From DASRLE01 sp963825315 (lineage in GTDB: Bacteria > Verrucomicrobiota > Verrucomicrobiia > Limisphaerales > Palsa-1400): a DNA stretch of 64,000 nt. The notes under the pieces were generated by a model that was given only the letters and a program-made list of their open reading frames with translations, was not told the origin of the DNA and made no database searches. Positions within the stretch are counted from its first letter, which is position 1, and each line of letters opens with the position of its first letter. Shown here piece after piece: positions 42,241 to 51,449 of the stretch. The position numbers and the translations under genes were made by a program. The stretch covers positions 682,001 through 746,000 of the forward strand of contig CAWGST010000002.1 in the NCBI GenBank assembly GCA_963825315.1, given 5' to 3'.

Positions 42241-42939
42241 ATGCAGCCTTCACACATCACGGCCAATGGAGCCATTTTGGAAGTCAAACATCTGACCAAG
42301 GAGTACGCCAGCGGCGGCGGCGTCCTCACGGTTGTCAAGGATATTACCTTCTCGATCCCCGCCGGATCAACCCGCGCCATTGTGGGGCCTTCGGGCAGCG
42401 GCAAGACAACATTGCTCGGCTTGTGCGCGGGATTGGATCAGCCGACGTCGGGCGAAGTGCGTCTGGATGGCATCCATCTTGGGGCGCTGGATGAAGACGG
42501 GCGGGCCGGGGTGCGCAATGAGAGCGTCGGGTTCGTCTTTCAGAGTTTCCAACTCATTCCCACCTTGACCGCGCTGGAGAATGTCATGGTGCCGCTGGAG
42601 TTGCGCGGAGAGGCCGGCGCGGCCGCCCGGGCGCGGGACTTGCTGGGACGGGTGGGGCTGGAGGGGCGGTTCTCGCATTATCCGGCGCAACTTTCGGGAG
42701 GCGAACAGCAACGGGTGGGGCTGGCGCGCGCATTTATCAACCGGCCGAAGGTTCTGTTCGCGGACGAACCGACCGGGAATCTCGACGCGGAGACGGGGCG
42801 GCTGGTGATCGAGAATTTATTCGCCTTGAACGCGGCCTTTGGCACCGCGCTGATGATCGTGACCCACGATGCGGAACTGGCCGGGCGCGCGGAGCGTGTC
42901 ATCCGGCTCAAAGGAGGGGCGGTTGTTGCCGGGGCGTGA
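42241..42939 (+). CDS. ybbA: ABC transporter ATPase, YbbA-like
   Basis: This is a MacB/LolD-subfamily ATPase with Walker A GPSGSGKTT, Q-loop FVFQSFQLIPTL, signature LSGGEQQ, Walker B VLFADEPTGNLD and H-loop IVTHD. At 232 residues it is of standard length. Its stop overlaps the GTG start of the permease gene as GTGA. YbbA/YbbP complexes are thought to extract substrates from the inner membrane, perhaps together with TesA; the substrate is not established. Confidence 0.85.
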   Translation: MQPSHITANGAILEVKHLTKEYASGGGVLTVVKDITFSIPAGSTRAIVGPSGSGKTTLLGLCAGLDQPTSGEVRLDGIHLGALDEDGRAGVRNESVGFVFQSFQLIPTLTALENVMVPLELRGEAGAAARARDLLGRVGLEGRFSHYPAQLSGGEQQRVGLARAFINRPKVLFADEPTGNLDAETGRLVIENLFALNAAFGTALMIVTHDAELAGRAERVIRLKGGAVVAGA

Positions 42940-45488
42940 AAGCTTTCCTCAAACATCTGTTGTCGGCCTGGACGTGGCGCATGGCCTGGCGCGACAGCCG
43001 CACCAACCGCGGGCGGCTGTTGTTGTTTTCATCATCCATTGTGCTCGGGGTGGCGGCGCTGGCGGCCATTGGGTCGCTGGGAAAAAACCTGGAACGCGCC
43101 GTCGAGGAACAGGCCAAAACGCTGCTGGGGGCCGATCTGGCCCTCTCGTCGCGCCAGCCATTTTCAGGCGCGGAAGAACAGTTGTTGACAAGCCTGGGCG
43201 GGCGGCAGGCGCGGGAAATCTCCTTTTCGACGATGATTTATTTTCCAGGCGGAGGCGGCGCCCGTCTGGTCCAGGCGCGCGCGTTAAGCGGCCCATTTCC
43301 CTTTTATGGCCGGCTGGAAACCGAACCGGCGGCGGCGGAGGAGCAATTCCGCCTTGGGCAGGGGGCGTTGGTGGAGGAGAATCTGCTGATACAATTCGGG
43401 GCGAAGGCCGGCGATAAAATCCGGCTGGGCAAGCTGACTCTGCCGGTGATCGGCGTATTGAAAAAGGTCCCGGGCGAAAGCGCGGCGCTGGCGGTTATCG
43501 CGCCGCGCGTTTATCTGCCGATGAGCGGCCTCGCGCAAACCGGATTGCTCACCGGGGGCGGGCTGGCCCGATACAGAGTATTCTTCCAATTCCCGCCCGG
43601 CGCCGACGCCGGAAAAATAGTCGCGGCCAATCAGCCGCGGCTGGATCACTTCCGCCTCGGCGTTGAGACGGTCGAAACCCGCAAGCGCGAACTTGGACGG
43701 GCCATGGACAATCTTTATCACTTTCTGAATCTCAGCGGCCTGGCGGCCCTGTTGCTGGGCGGCATCGGGGTGGCCAGCGCGATTCACGTGCATGTCAAAC
43801 AAAAACTTGGAACGGTGGCGATCTTGCGCTGCCTCGGCGGCTCCATCGGGCAAACCTTTGCCATTTATGCGGGACAGGGGATGGCGCTGGGCCTGCTGGG
43901 GGCGCTGGGCGGTTCGGCCCTGGGTGTGGCCGCGCAGGCGGCGGCGGCGGGCGCCGTGGCGGATTTTATTCCGTTCACTTTTCAATTTCAAACATCGTGG
44001 CCGGCGGTTGGGCGGGCGGCGGGAGTGGGTTTTGGCGTGTGCCTGCTCTTCGCGCTGCTGCCGCTGCTGGAGGTCCGCCGCGTCTCGCCGCTGGCCGCGT
44101 TGCGCCGCGCTTATGAAAGTCCGGGGGTTCGCCGCGACCCGCTGCGCTGGCTGGCCGGAGGCTGCCTTGCCGCGGGCATTGCCGCCTTCGCCCTTGGGCA
44201 GGGGCGCGACTGGCGGGTCGGCCTCGGATTTTGCGGCGGTCTGGCGGCGGCCTTCGCCGTGCTGGCGGGCACGGCAAAAGCCCTTGTCTTTCTGGTGCGA
44301 AGATTCCTGAGTCCGACGCTGCCGTTCACGTTCCGCCAGGGACTGGCCAATTTGCACCGGCCCGACAACCGGACACTGTTGCTGCTGCTTTCGCTGGGGC
44401 TGGGCGTCTTTCTTATTGTCACCATCCAAATGCTCCAGCACACGCTGGCCACTGAATTGATCGTTTCGGGCGGAACCAACCAGCCCAACGCCGTGTTGTT
44501 CGACATTCAACCCGATCAAAAGAAAGCCGCCGCCGCATTGGTCCGCTCGATGCATTTGCCGGTGCTGGATGAATTGCCCATCGTGACGATGCGCCTGAGT
44601 TCGATCAAAGGGCGCGGCATCGAATCGCTTCTGGCTGACAAGCAAAGCCACATTCCCTCCTGGGTCTTGCGCCGGGAATACCGCAGCACCTACACCGATC
44701 ACCTGCGCGACGCCGAAAAGGTGATCGCGGGCCGCTGGATTGGGCAGGCGGGCCATTCGACCGGCGCGGCGCCGATTTCGGTGGAAAAGGACATTGCCAG
44801 GGATTTGCAGGTCGGGCTGGGGGACGAAATTGTGTTTGACGTTCAAGGCGTGCCGGTGGCGGGGCGCGTGGCGAGCCTGCGGGAAGTCAACTGGAGGCGG
44901 ATGCAGCCGAACTTTTTTGTGCTCTTTCCGCCGGGCGTCCTGGAAAGCGCGCCCAACATGAACGTGCTGGTGACGCGCGTGGCCTCCAGCGCGCAATCCG
45001 CGCTGCTGCAGCGCAAGGTTGTCCAGGCTTTCCCGAACATTTCGGTGATTGATTTGACGCTCATCCTGCAAACACTGGATGCGATCCTGGGCAAAGTTGC
45101 GTTTGTCATACAATTCATGGCGCTCTTTACCGTGCTGACCGGCATCCTTGTATTGGCCGGCGCGCTGGTCAGCGGGCATTACCAGCGCGTGCAGGAGAGC
45201 GTGCTTTTGAGGACGCTGGGGGCATCGCGCCGCCAAATCCATCGCATCCTTGCCGTTGAGTATCTGAGCCTGGGCGCACTGGCGGCGGCGACGGGAATTT
45301 TGCTGGCGCTGGCGGCGGTGTGGGCAATGGCGGCGTTTGTTTTTCACGTTCATTTTGCGCCGAGGGCGGCGCCATTGCTGTGCGCGTTGGTGGCGACGCC
45401 GGCCCTGACAGCGGGACTCGGCCTGCTGATGAGCCGCGGCATCCTCAGCCAGCCTCCTTTGGTCACCCTCAGAAACGAGGAGGGCTAG
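42936..45488 (+). CDS. ybbP: ABC transporter permease, YbbP-like (FtsX/MacB fold)
   Basis: This 850-residue permease has an N-terminal helix (LLLFSSSIVLGVAALAAIGS) and a first MacB-like periplasmic domain. A group of FtsX-type helices follows (LAALLLGGIGVASAIHVHVK, TVAILRCLGGSIGQT). A central helix pair, a second periplasmic domain and a second FtsX block (ESVLLRTLGASRRQIHRIL) complete it. This duplicated layout is that of YbbP. It starts with GTG 42936. An IS630 copy is inserted exactly at its stop codon: the TAG is formed by the TA target and the first G of the element. Confidence 0.85.
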   Translation: MKAFLKHLLSAWTWRMAWRDSRTNRGRLLLFSSSIVLGVAALAAIGSLGKNLERAVEEQAKTLLGADLALSSRQPFSGAEEQLLTSLGGRQAREISFSTMIYFPGGGGARLVQARALSGPFPFYGRLETEPAAAEEQFRLGQGALVEENLLIQFGAKAGDKIRLGKLTLPVIGVLKKVPGESAALAVIAPRVYLPMSGLAQTGLLTGGGLARYRVFFQFPPGADAGKIVAANQPRLDHFRLGVETVETRKRELGRAMDNLYHFLNLSGLAALLLGGIGVASAIHVHVKQKLGTVAILRCLGGSIGQTFAIYAGQGMALGLLGALGGSALGVAAQAAAAGAVADFIPFTFQFQTSWPAVGRAAGVGFGVCLLFALLPLLEVRRVSPLAALRRAYESPGVRRDPLRWLAGGCLAAGIAAFALGQGRDWRVGLGFCGGLAAAFAVLAGTAKALVFLVRRFLSPTLPFTFRQGLANLHRPDNRTLLLLLSLGLGVFLIVTIQMLQHTLATELIVSGGTNQPNAVLFDIQPDQKKAAAALVRSMHLPVLDELPIVTMRLSSIKGRGIESLLADKQSHIPSWVLRREYRSTYTDHLRDAEKVIAGRWIGQAGHSTGAAPISVEKDIARDLQVGLGDEIVFDVQGVPVAGRVASLREVNWRRMQPNFFVLFPPGVLESAPNMNVLVTRVASSAQSALLQRKVVQAFPNISVIDLTLILQTLDAILGKVAFVIQFMALFTVLTGILVLAGALVSGHYQRVQESVLLRTLGASRRQIHRILAVEYLSLGALAAATGILLALAAVWAMAAFVFHVHFAPRAAPLLCALVATPALTAGLGLLMSRGILSQPPLVTLRNEEG

Positions 45489-45542
45489 AGCGTTTTAAAT
45501 AAAACTGTAGCCATTCCGTTGGGCCTGTGGTATAGGCAGTTC

Positions 45543-45974
45543 ATGCGAACTTTATCGTTGGACCTGCGCGAACGGATTTTGGCTTCCTATGACCTTGAAG
45601 AGGGGACTCGCGTGGAGGTCGGCGATCGTTACCGGGTTTCGCTGGGCCTGGTCAAGAAGCTCTTGCAACAACGCCGACGGACCGGGGAGATCGGTCCGCG
45701 CCACCGTTTCTCCGGGCGCAAGCCGATGATCCTGGCGGCCCATCAGCGCCAGATGCGGACTCTATTGAATCAGAAGCCCGACCTGACCTTGAAAGAGCTG
45801 CGCGCCGGCTTGGAACTGGACTGTTCTCTGCCCGCCATCCACTACGTTCTGGCGAAGATGGGGCTGACATATAAAAAAAGACACTCCATGCCAGCGAGCA
45901 AGACCGTCCGGACATTGCGCGGGCGCGCCGCGCCTGGCGGCGTCGGCAAGGCGGTTTGGACCCGGCCAAACTGA
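45543..45974 (+). CDS. IS630 transposase, orfA part (copy C)
   Basis: This has the same sequence as the other copies except SLGLVKK for SLGMVKK. The A7 slip site is at 45873-45879. Confidence 0.85.
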   Translation: MRTLSLDLRERILASYDLEEGTRVEVGDRYRVSLGLVKKLLQQRRRTGEIGPRHRFSGRKPMILAAHQRQMRTLLNQKPDLTLKELRAGLELDCSLPAIHYVLAKMGLTYKKRHSMPASKTVRTLRGRAAPGGVGKAVWTRPN

Positions 45975-46480
45975 TTTTCCTGGACGAATCGGGTGCCAAA
46001 ACCAATCTGACCCGCCTGCGCGGGCGCGCCCTGCGGGGTCAGCGTGTCCACGCCCAATGTCCGCAGGGCCATTGGCAAACCACGACCATGATCGGCGCCA
46101 TCCGCCTGGACGGTGCCACCGCCTGCATGACCATCGAGGGGGCCACCGATACGGAGGTTTTCCGGGTCTATGTCGGCCATGTCTTGTGCCCGACGCTGCG
46201 CGCCGGAGATGTGGTCATCATGGATAACCTCTCCCCGCATAAAAGTGAGCCGACCCTTTCGCTGATCGCGCAGGCTGGAGCCCAAATCCTCTTCCTTCCA
46301 GCCTATTCCCCAGACCTCAATCCCATCGAGCAAATGTGGAGCAAAGTCAAATCCCACCTGCGTACAGCCGAGGCCCGCACGCAGCCCGCTCTGCTCCAGG
46401 CGATTGCTTCAGCTTTGCAGAGTATCACGCCCCGGGATGCCATGAACTGGTTTGCCTCTTGTGGCTACAGTTTTATTTAA
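45956..46480 (+). CDS. IS630 transposase, orfB catalytic part (copy C)
   Basis: The predicted protein is identical to copy A orfB, with an intact DDE triad. Confidence 0.85.
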   Translation: MDPAKLIFLDESGAKTNLTRLRGRALRGQRVHAQCPQGHWQTTTMIGAIRLDGATACMTIEGATDTEVFRVYVGHVLCPTLRAGDVVIMDNLSPHKSEPTLSLIAQAGAQILFLPAYSPDLNPIEQMWSKVKSHLRTAEARTQPALLQAIASALQSITPRDAMNWFASCGYSFI

Positions 46481-46537
46481 AACGCTCTAGCTGACCGCGG
46501 TTGTGACGGTGTGACTGAAAACCCTTCACAACAGCGT

Positions 46538-46834
46538 TCAAGCCGCCTTATCCAAAGCCACAGAAACGCGCAAGCCCAGCGGCCCCAAAATTTCCTGCAA
46601 TGTTTCCAAGGTCGGATTGCCGTTTTTTGAGAGAATTTTGTAAAGGCTCGGACGTTTGATCCCAATGCGTCCCGCCAGATTCCCCACGCCGCCGCCCGCC
46701 TCGACCACGTCTTTGAGCGCAATAAGAAAGGCTGCGCTGTCCTTTTGCGCGAGAACCCCCGCGAGATATTCCGCGGCATAACGCGGGTCTTCCAGCCGTT
46801 TCAGCAAATTGTCTCTGTAATTTTTAAGACGCAT
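46538..46834 (-). CDS. XRE-family antitoxin (HI1420/HigA-like)
   Basis: This 98-residue protein has a C-terminal helix-turn-helix (GGVGNLAGRIGIKRPSLYKI, then SKNGNPTLETLQEIL) typical of the addiction-module antidote family paired with RelE-like toxins. The toxin normally lies upstream; here only a short frame resembling its C-terminus is left (NGQRRDIRRAQQLWQQF, about 46831-46899). The antitoxin may therefore be an orphan. A possible promoter lies at 46897-46924. Confidence 0.75.
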   Translation of the reverse strand: MRLKNYRDNLLKRLEDPRYAAEYLAGVLAQKDSAAFLIALKDVVEAGGGVGNLAGRIGIKRPSLYKILSKNGNPTLETLQEILGPLGLRVSVALDKAA

Positions 46835-46896
46835 GTTTTGTAAATTGTTGCCACAGTTGTTGCGCGCGGCGGATGTCGCGCCGCTGGCCGTTCAAG

Positions 46897-46924
46897 TGTA
46901 ATCTATAGGAGACAACTTTGTCAA
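46897..46924 (-). promoter_or_regulatory. Possible promoter of the XRE antitoxin unit
   Basis: On the minus strand, TTGACA (46924-46919) and ATTACA (46902-46897) are 16 bases apart. They lie just upstream of the truncated toxin frame and the antitoxin gene. Confidence 0.4.
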
Positions 46925-46960
46925 CCTTTTATTATGGCTGCCCGCCTTCGCCGCCCGCGA

Positions 46961-49900
46961 TTAATTCAATGTGAGATTGACACGGTCTTCGCCTTTGAAA
47001 TTGGCCTCGACGGGTTTTGGAGCAGTGATGAACAATCTGTCGGCGGTCACTTTACCCGATTTCAACAGGTAACCTTCAACCTGATTGGCCCGGTCCTGCA
47101 TCAACTGCCGAAAGTCGTCACTGGTAATCTCAATCTTTTGCAAAAGTTGTTCTTCCATGCCGGCCAGTTGGCTTGGCGCGACAGCGACCGGGGCGGATGA
47201 GGCCGGCTTCCTGGTTTCCACGGGCGGCGCCTCAACGACTGCGCCCCCGCGCGATAAGAAAACCATGAGCGATGCTCCGTGTTCAAACGGCGACCTGGCC
47301 GGAGGCGGCGAATTTTTTACCACATGAGTGGCGGCGGCTGGTTGTTTCGGAGGCAATGGCGCAGAGATGCCCGGCGTTTGATTGGTTCCCGGCGGATGGT
47401 AAGCGCCAAAGGTGTTGCTGTAAGCCCTGGCCACCAACCGTTCATAATCGCCCGGCTCCAGCTTGAGTTCATCCACGGCGACGGCAGGTTTGCCGGCATC
47501 GGTCATTTCCTTGATGAAAAGCGCCTTGATTTGCCGCTGGAGTTTGGCGCGGGCCATTTCTTCGCGGTCCTTTGCCGGATCAACGGAGCCGTTGATTTCC
47601 AAACTCAACGCGGGCCGCTCGTAAAGGGCCTTGGCCAGCGTGTTCAGTTTGTTGGTTTCCGCCGCAGGGATAGCCGCCTGGCCGGGATCGAAGGCGACAA
47701 AGCTCAATTCATCCCCGGCGCCAAACATCGCGCCCAGCAACGAAAACGGCGAAGTGGCCGCCTTGAGAAGGAGATTTTCGATCACTCCCCAAATGACCTT
47801 CCCCAGCCTGAATTTGGGGTCATCCACCCGCCCTTGCACTGGAACGTCCAGCAGGATGCGGCCATTGCGGTCTTTGAGCAGCGCAATGGCCAGCTTGACG
47901 GGCAGGCTTGTTGCGTTGGTGCTGTTGTTTTTGGCGCCGAGGGTCAGTTGATCGATGAAGATGTTGTTCCCGGCATTCAGGGCCTTTTGGTTGATCTGAT
48001 AATGCAGGGCCAGGGAAAGTTTGCCCTTTTCCAACGGCCGGCCGACGTACACTTCAGTATAGGGACTGAACGCGGTCAGCCCGGTGTTGGTAAAGGCAAT
48101 GGAGATGTCCGCAAAGAGCTTGTCCGGCATGGGATTGATTGTGCCCGTCACGCTAAACGGCGAAAACTGATCGACTTTGCCTTTCACATCCACCACGGCC
48201 GGCGTCTGCACCTGGGAGGAAATACCCTTGACGCTGCCGCTGGATTCCTGAACGTCAAAGGTGCAATTTGGTTCGATGGACCGGTCGGCAAAATGGAGCG
48301 AGGCATTTTCAAAAACAAACACGCCGAGCGTCATATTCGGGGTGGTGTTCGTTGGCGGCGGTGAGTTGGTTTCCGCCGGGGCGGCCTTTTTTTCCGGCAA
48401 GATGGCCAGGAGATTCAAGCGATGATCCGGGCCGATGATCACACTGGTGTCCGGGCGGGAAAACTTGATCTGGCCGATCTGGAATTTATCCGGTTGCAAA
48501 GCCGCGTTGATGCCGGTTATGTCAAGCGAATCCCATTTGGCCAAGTCGTTGAACAGCACTTCATCGGTCACGGCAAAATCCCGCACTGAAACATCGCCGG
48601 CGAAGCTGACCAGGGGAGCGCCCTGCCCGGCTGGCGAATAATGCGCGTGGCCGTTGACGTTGAGCGCGCCGCGCGTGATTGCCATTTTGACCTGTTCATC
48701 GAGATAGGGCTGCACGGCGCGCAGGTCCAGATTGGTCACACCGATCAGCACGTCAGCCCACGGAGGAATGAGCGTGGCGGCGCCGTCTGCGCCGATCCAG
48801 CCGGTCTCCTGCAAGCGCAGGGCAAGCGCCACCGTGACCGGCGCGTTGCTGAGGTTGGAGACATTCTTCAAGTTGAAACCGAGCCGGTCGATGTTGAAAG
48901 TCGCGGGCTTGGGCGGCTTTTTGTCCTCAGCCTTGATGGCATAATTGTCGAAGGCGATTTCACCGATCTTGACCGTCCAGGGCGGGCCGGCGGGCGGGGC
49001 GGAATTGGTTGAGGCTGCCTTGGGCTGCGGGACCAAATAAGAAAGTAAATTGATGGTTCCATCCTGGTTCTGACGGACTAATATCGAGCCTCCGCTCGAT
49101 TTGATCTGGCCGATCTTCGCCGTGCGCCGGGCCACGCCCGCCTCCACTTGCTTGATGGAGAGCGAGGGGATCGTCAAAACATCTTCGCCCGTGTCCGGCG
49201 TCTTGAGTTGGAACTGGCTCAACGTCACAAATGCATTCGAAACCTCCAGGTCGAGCGCGTTGGTCGCGGAGTCATAACGATAGTCCGCCGCGGCATTGAC
49301 CTGGCCGCCGGCGATCTCAAAGAGCGCGTAATCCTGGCTGTAAGGCTTGTACTTGTTGAGCCTGAATCCGTTGAGCCGGATTGTGCCGGCCGCGCGGAGC
49401 GGATTGACGGTGATATTCCCCGTCCAGCCAATACTTTCGCCGGAATCGCCGGTGGCGACGATCTCGTGAGGACTGCTCTGGTCGCGCAACGTGGTGAAAT
49501 CCGTGAGATTGACGTTAATGGGCTGATAGCGGACTTTGAAGGTGCTTTTCCGCGTGAGATCGGCAAAGGCAACCGCGCCGTTGGTGATGCGGAGATGATA
49601 GACAATGACGGGCGGCGGCGGTTGAGGTGTTTGGGGCGCGGGCGCGGGCGATGGGTTGCTGATCAGATTGGCGAAGTTGAACGTGCCATCCTTGAGATAA
49701 GTGACCTGCGCGAAGGGATCTTGCAACGAGATTTCATCAAAGACCCAGCTTCCCTTGAAGATCGAGGAGAGTTGGAAATTGACGTAGAGCCTGGCGAACG
49801 AAGTGAAGACGTCGCCATTGGTTTCTTTCAATGAAAAGCCGTCGATGGTCAATGAAAGCACGTAAGGGTTAAACTTGACGCGCTCGATGGCGACCTGCCT

Positions 49901-50053
49901 TTTGGTCAGCGCCGGCAGGCGTTTGAGCATCTGCGATTTAACAATGGCCGGCACGACAAAGAACCCGGTGACGGTATAGAGGACCATCACAACTCCAAAC
50001 GCAGCCAGCCATTTGGTTCGCTTCGACATTTTAGCCGCGGCAACGGTTGTCAT
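46961..50053 (-). CDS. DUF748 (AsmA-like) envelope protein
   Basis: This 1,030-residue protein has an N-terminal membrane helix (WLAAFGVVMVLYTVTGFFVV) and a very long beta-rich periplasmic part with DUF748 features: RVKFNPYVLSLTIDGFSLKE near the start, ARLYVNFQLSSIFKGSWVFD, and FSPYTEVYVGRPLEKGKLSL in the C-terminal third. AsmA-like proteins are proposed lipid-transport bridges between the two membranes. The C-terminal part (LAKALYERPALSLEINGSVD) resembles the end of other DUF748 proteins. A start eight codons later is possible. Confidence 0.85.
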   Translation of the reverse strand: MTTVAAAKMSKRTKWLAAFGVVMVLYTVTGFFVVPAIVKSQMLKRLPALTKRQVAIERVKFNPYVLSLTIDGFSLKETNGDVFTSFARLYVNFQLSSIFKGSWVFDEISLQDPFAQVTYLKDGTFNFANLISNPSPAPAPQTPQPPPPVIVYHLRITNGAVAFADLTRKSTFKVRYQPINVNLTDFTTLRDQSSPHEIVATGDSGESIGWTGNITVNPLRAAGTIRLNGFRLNKYKPYSQDYALFEIAGGQVNAAADYRYDSATNALDLEVSNAFVTLSQFQLKTPDTGEDVLTIPSLSIKQVEAGVARRTAKIGQIKSSGGSILVRQNQDGTINLLSYLVPQPKAASTNSAPPAGPPWTVKIGEIAFDNYAIKAEDKKPPKPATFNIDRLGFNLKNVSNLSNAPVTVALALRLQETGWIGADGAATLIPPWADVLIGVTNLDLRAVQPYLDEQVKMAITRGALNVNGHAHYSPAGQGAPLVSFAGDVSVRDFAVTDEVLFNDLAKWDSLDITGINAALQPDKFQIGQIKFSRPDTSVIIGPDHRLNLLAILPEKKAAPAETNSPPPTNTTPNMTLGVFVFENASLHFADRSIEPNCTFDVQESSGSVKGISSQVQTPAVVDVKGKVDQFSPFSVTGTINPMPDKLFADISIAFTNTGLTAFSPYTEVYVGRPLEKGKLSLALHYQINQKALNAGNNIFIDQLTLGAKNNSTNATSLPVKLAIALLKDRNGRILLDVPVQGRVDDPKFRLGKVIWGVIENLLLKAATSPFSLLGAMFGAGDELSFVAFDPGQAAIPAAETNKLNTLAKALYERPALSLEINGSVDPAKDREEMARAKLQRQIKALFIKEMTDAGKPAVAVDELKLEPGDYERLVARAYSNTFGAYHPPGTNQTPGISAPLPPKQPAAATHVVKNSPPPARSPFEHGASLMVFLSRGGAVVEAPPVETRKPASSAPVAVAPSQLAGMEEQLLQKIEITSDDFRQLMQDRANQVEGYLLKSGKVTADRLFITAPKPVEANFKGEDRVNLTLN

Positions 50054-50210
50054 AATTCTTTTGGCTGGCTGGATGTTAAAAAAGCCGTTTTAAAAGGCAA
50101 TGAAATTTGCAGGGGACGTCTTAATCATGCAGTGCGGTTAAACGGGCCGGTCCCGCACAATCTGCCGACAAATGCTTGCCGCAGCCTGTGCGGAATGCTA
50201 TTTTTTCATC

Positions 50211-50414
50211 ATGAAACCTGAGGAAATCAAAGGTTTGGCCGAACGGCAGCCATTTCGTCCTTTTGCCGTCCGCTTGAATAACGGAGCGCAATACACCTTC
50301 AAAGCTGCCAAAGACATCGGCGCCCCAAAGGATTATCACCTGGTCATCTATTTCGGCGCAAAGGAGGCGATCCGAATTGATACCGACAGCATTGTCGAAA
50401 GCTCCGAGCGATAG
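50211..50414 (+). CDS. Small conserved hypothetical protein
   Basis: This 67-residue protein reads MKPEEIKGLAERQPFRPFAV then RLNNGAQYTF, followed by AKEAIRIDTDSIVESSER. The PFRPF start followed by a short beta-rich domain belongs to a widespread family of unknown function in Planctomycetes, Verrucomicrobia and Acidobacteria. An upstream start at 50172 is unlikely. It is a stand-alone gene. Confidence 0.65.
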   Translation: MKPEEIKGLAERQPFRPFAVRLNNGAQYTFKAAKDIGAPKDYHLVIYFGAKEAIRIDTDSIVESSER

Positions 50415-50505
50415 CGCCGCCGAATCGTCAGTGCGCCGCGAATTTGCCGGAGCGAAGAGAAACCACGGGGGCGGATCGGTTGATAAGCGGTGAAGCCTGC
50501 GTTAC

Positions 50506-51393
50506 ATGGTTGACACACAAGATATGGACGGCCTTCCTCCGGCCATCCCCGCGCGCTCCAAACGGCAGGCGATGGATTGGAGCCTGGTCCTGGCCAGCCA
50601 GGGCATCGCCGCCATTATCAACCGGGCGGAGACGGGCTGGGCATTGATTGTTGACCGGCCGGATTACGAGCGGGCCAAAGCCGTTCTGGGCCAATACCAA
50701 ATTGAAAACCGGGGCTGGCGCTGGCGGCGGGAGTTGCCGGGGACGGGCGTTGTTTTTCACTGGGGCGGCGCGCTTTGGGCGCTGGGGATGGCGGCCTTCT
50801 ATTATTGGAGCACGGTCCGCTTTCCGTGGTTGAAGAGCGCCGGGATGGTGGACAGCCAGGCGGTGTTGCGCGGTCAATGGTGGCGGTTGTTCACTGCGGT
50901 CACTTTGCACGAGAACCTGCCTCACCTCATCAGCAATGCCATGACCGGATTTCTGTTGCTTGGCCTGGCGATGGCGCGTTATGGACCCAGCCTGGCGGTG
51001 CTGGCCGCGTTCCTGGCCGGGGCGGCCGGGAATTATGCGAGCGTGTTGATTGACCCGGCCGCTCACGAAAGCCTGGGCGCTTCTGGAATGGTGACGGGCG
51101 CCCTGGGTTTGATCACGGTGCAATCCTTCGCGCCGTGGCGCAAATATCGGGCCGCCGTGTCATGGCTTCCGCGGGCCGTGGCGGCGGGTGTGCTCATCCT
51201 TGTGTTGATTGGCTTCAGCCCGGGAACCGATACGGTCGCTCATGTCGGCGGTTTCCTGGCTGGCGGGGTAATTGGGCTGGCGCTGGGTTGGGTGCGTCCC
51301 GCCACGCTGCAACGGGAGGGGCCGAATGTGGCCGGCGGCATCGTGCTCGGGGCCTTGGTGCTGGCAACATGGCTGCTCGCCAGCGGTGGATAA
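50506..51393 (+). CDS. Rhomboid-family intramembrane serine protease
   Basis: This intramembrane protease has about six or seven helices. The family signatures are WWRLFTAVTLHENLPHLISN (loop-1/TM2 His-Asn region), the nucleophile Ser in SLGASGMVTGALG, and the catalytic His in DTVAHVGGFLAG. An N-terminal cytoplasmic domain of about 75 residues (WSLVLASQGIAAIINRAETG, then YERAKAVLGQY) precedes the first helix. Rhomboids cut membrane proteins within the bilayer; the substrate is unknown. The ATG at 50506 is used. Confidence 0.85.
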   Translation: MVDTQDMDGLPPAIPARSKRQAMDWSLVLASQGIAAIINRAETGWALIVDRPDYERAKAVLGQYQIENRGWRWRRELPGTGVVFHWGGALWALGMAAFYYWSTVRFPWLKSAGMVDSQAVLRGQWWRLFTAVTLHENLPHLISNAMTGFLLLGLAMARYGPSLAVLAAFLAGAAGNYASVLIDPAAHESLGASGMVTGALGLITVQSFAPWRKYRAAVSWLPRAVAAGVLILVLIGFSPGTDTVAHVGGFLAGGVIGLALGWVRPATLQREGPNVAGGIVLGALVLATWLLASGG

Positions 51394-51449
51394 CTCATCA
51401 TGGCGGGCGCTGGCAAACCGGCGCGCGGCCTGTTTGGCCACAGCCAAGC

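Larger units (their letters stand above)
45488..46487 (+). mobile_element. IS630-family insertion sequence, copy C
   Basis: This is the third 1,000-bp copy, flanked by TA at 45486-45487 and 46488-46489. It is inserted in the ybbP stop codon. It differs from copies A and B by a Met-to-Leu change in orfA (SLGLVKK). Confidence 0.9.

Noticed and set aside
43284..45353. A 689-codon minus-strand frame antisense to ybbP
   Set aside because: Its composition (very rich in Arg, Gln and His) is typical of an antisense shadow, and the ybbP frame has clear permease motifs.
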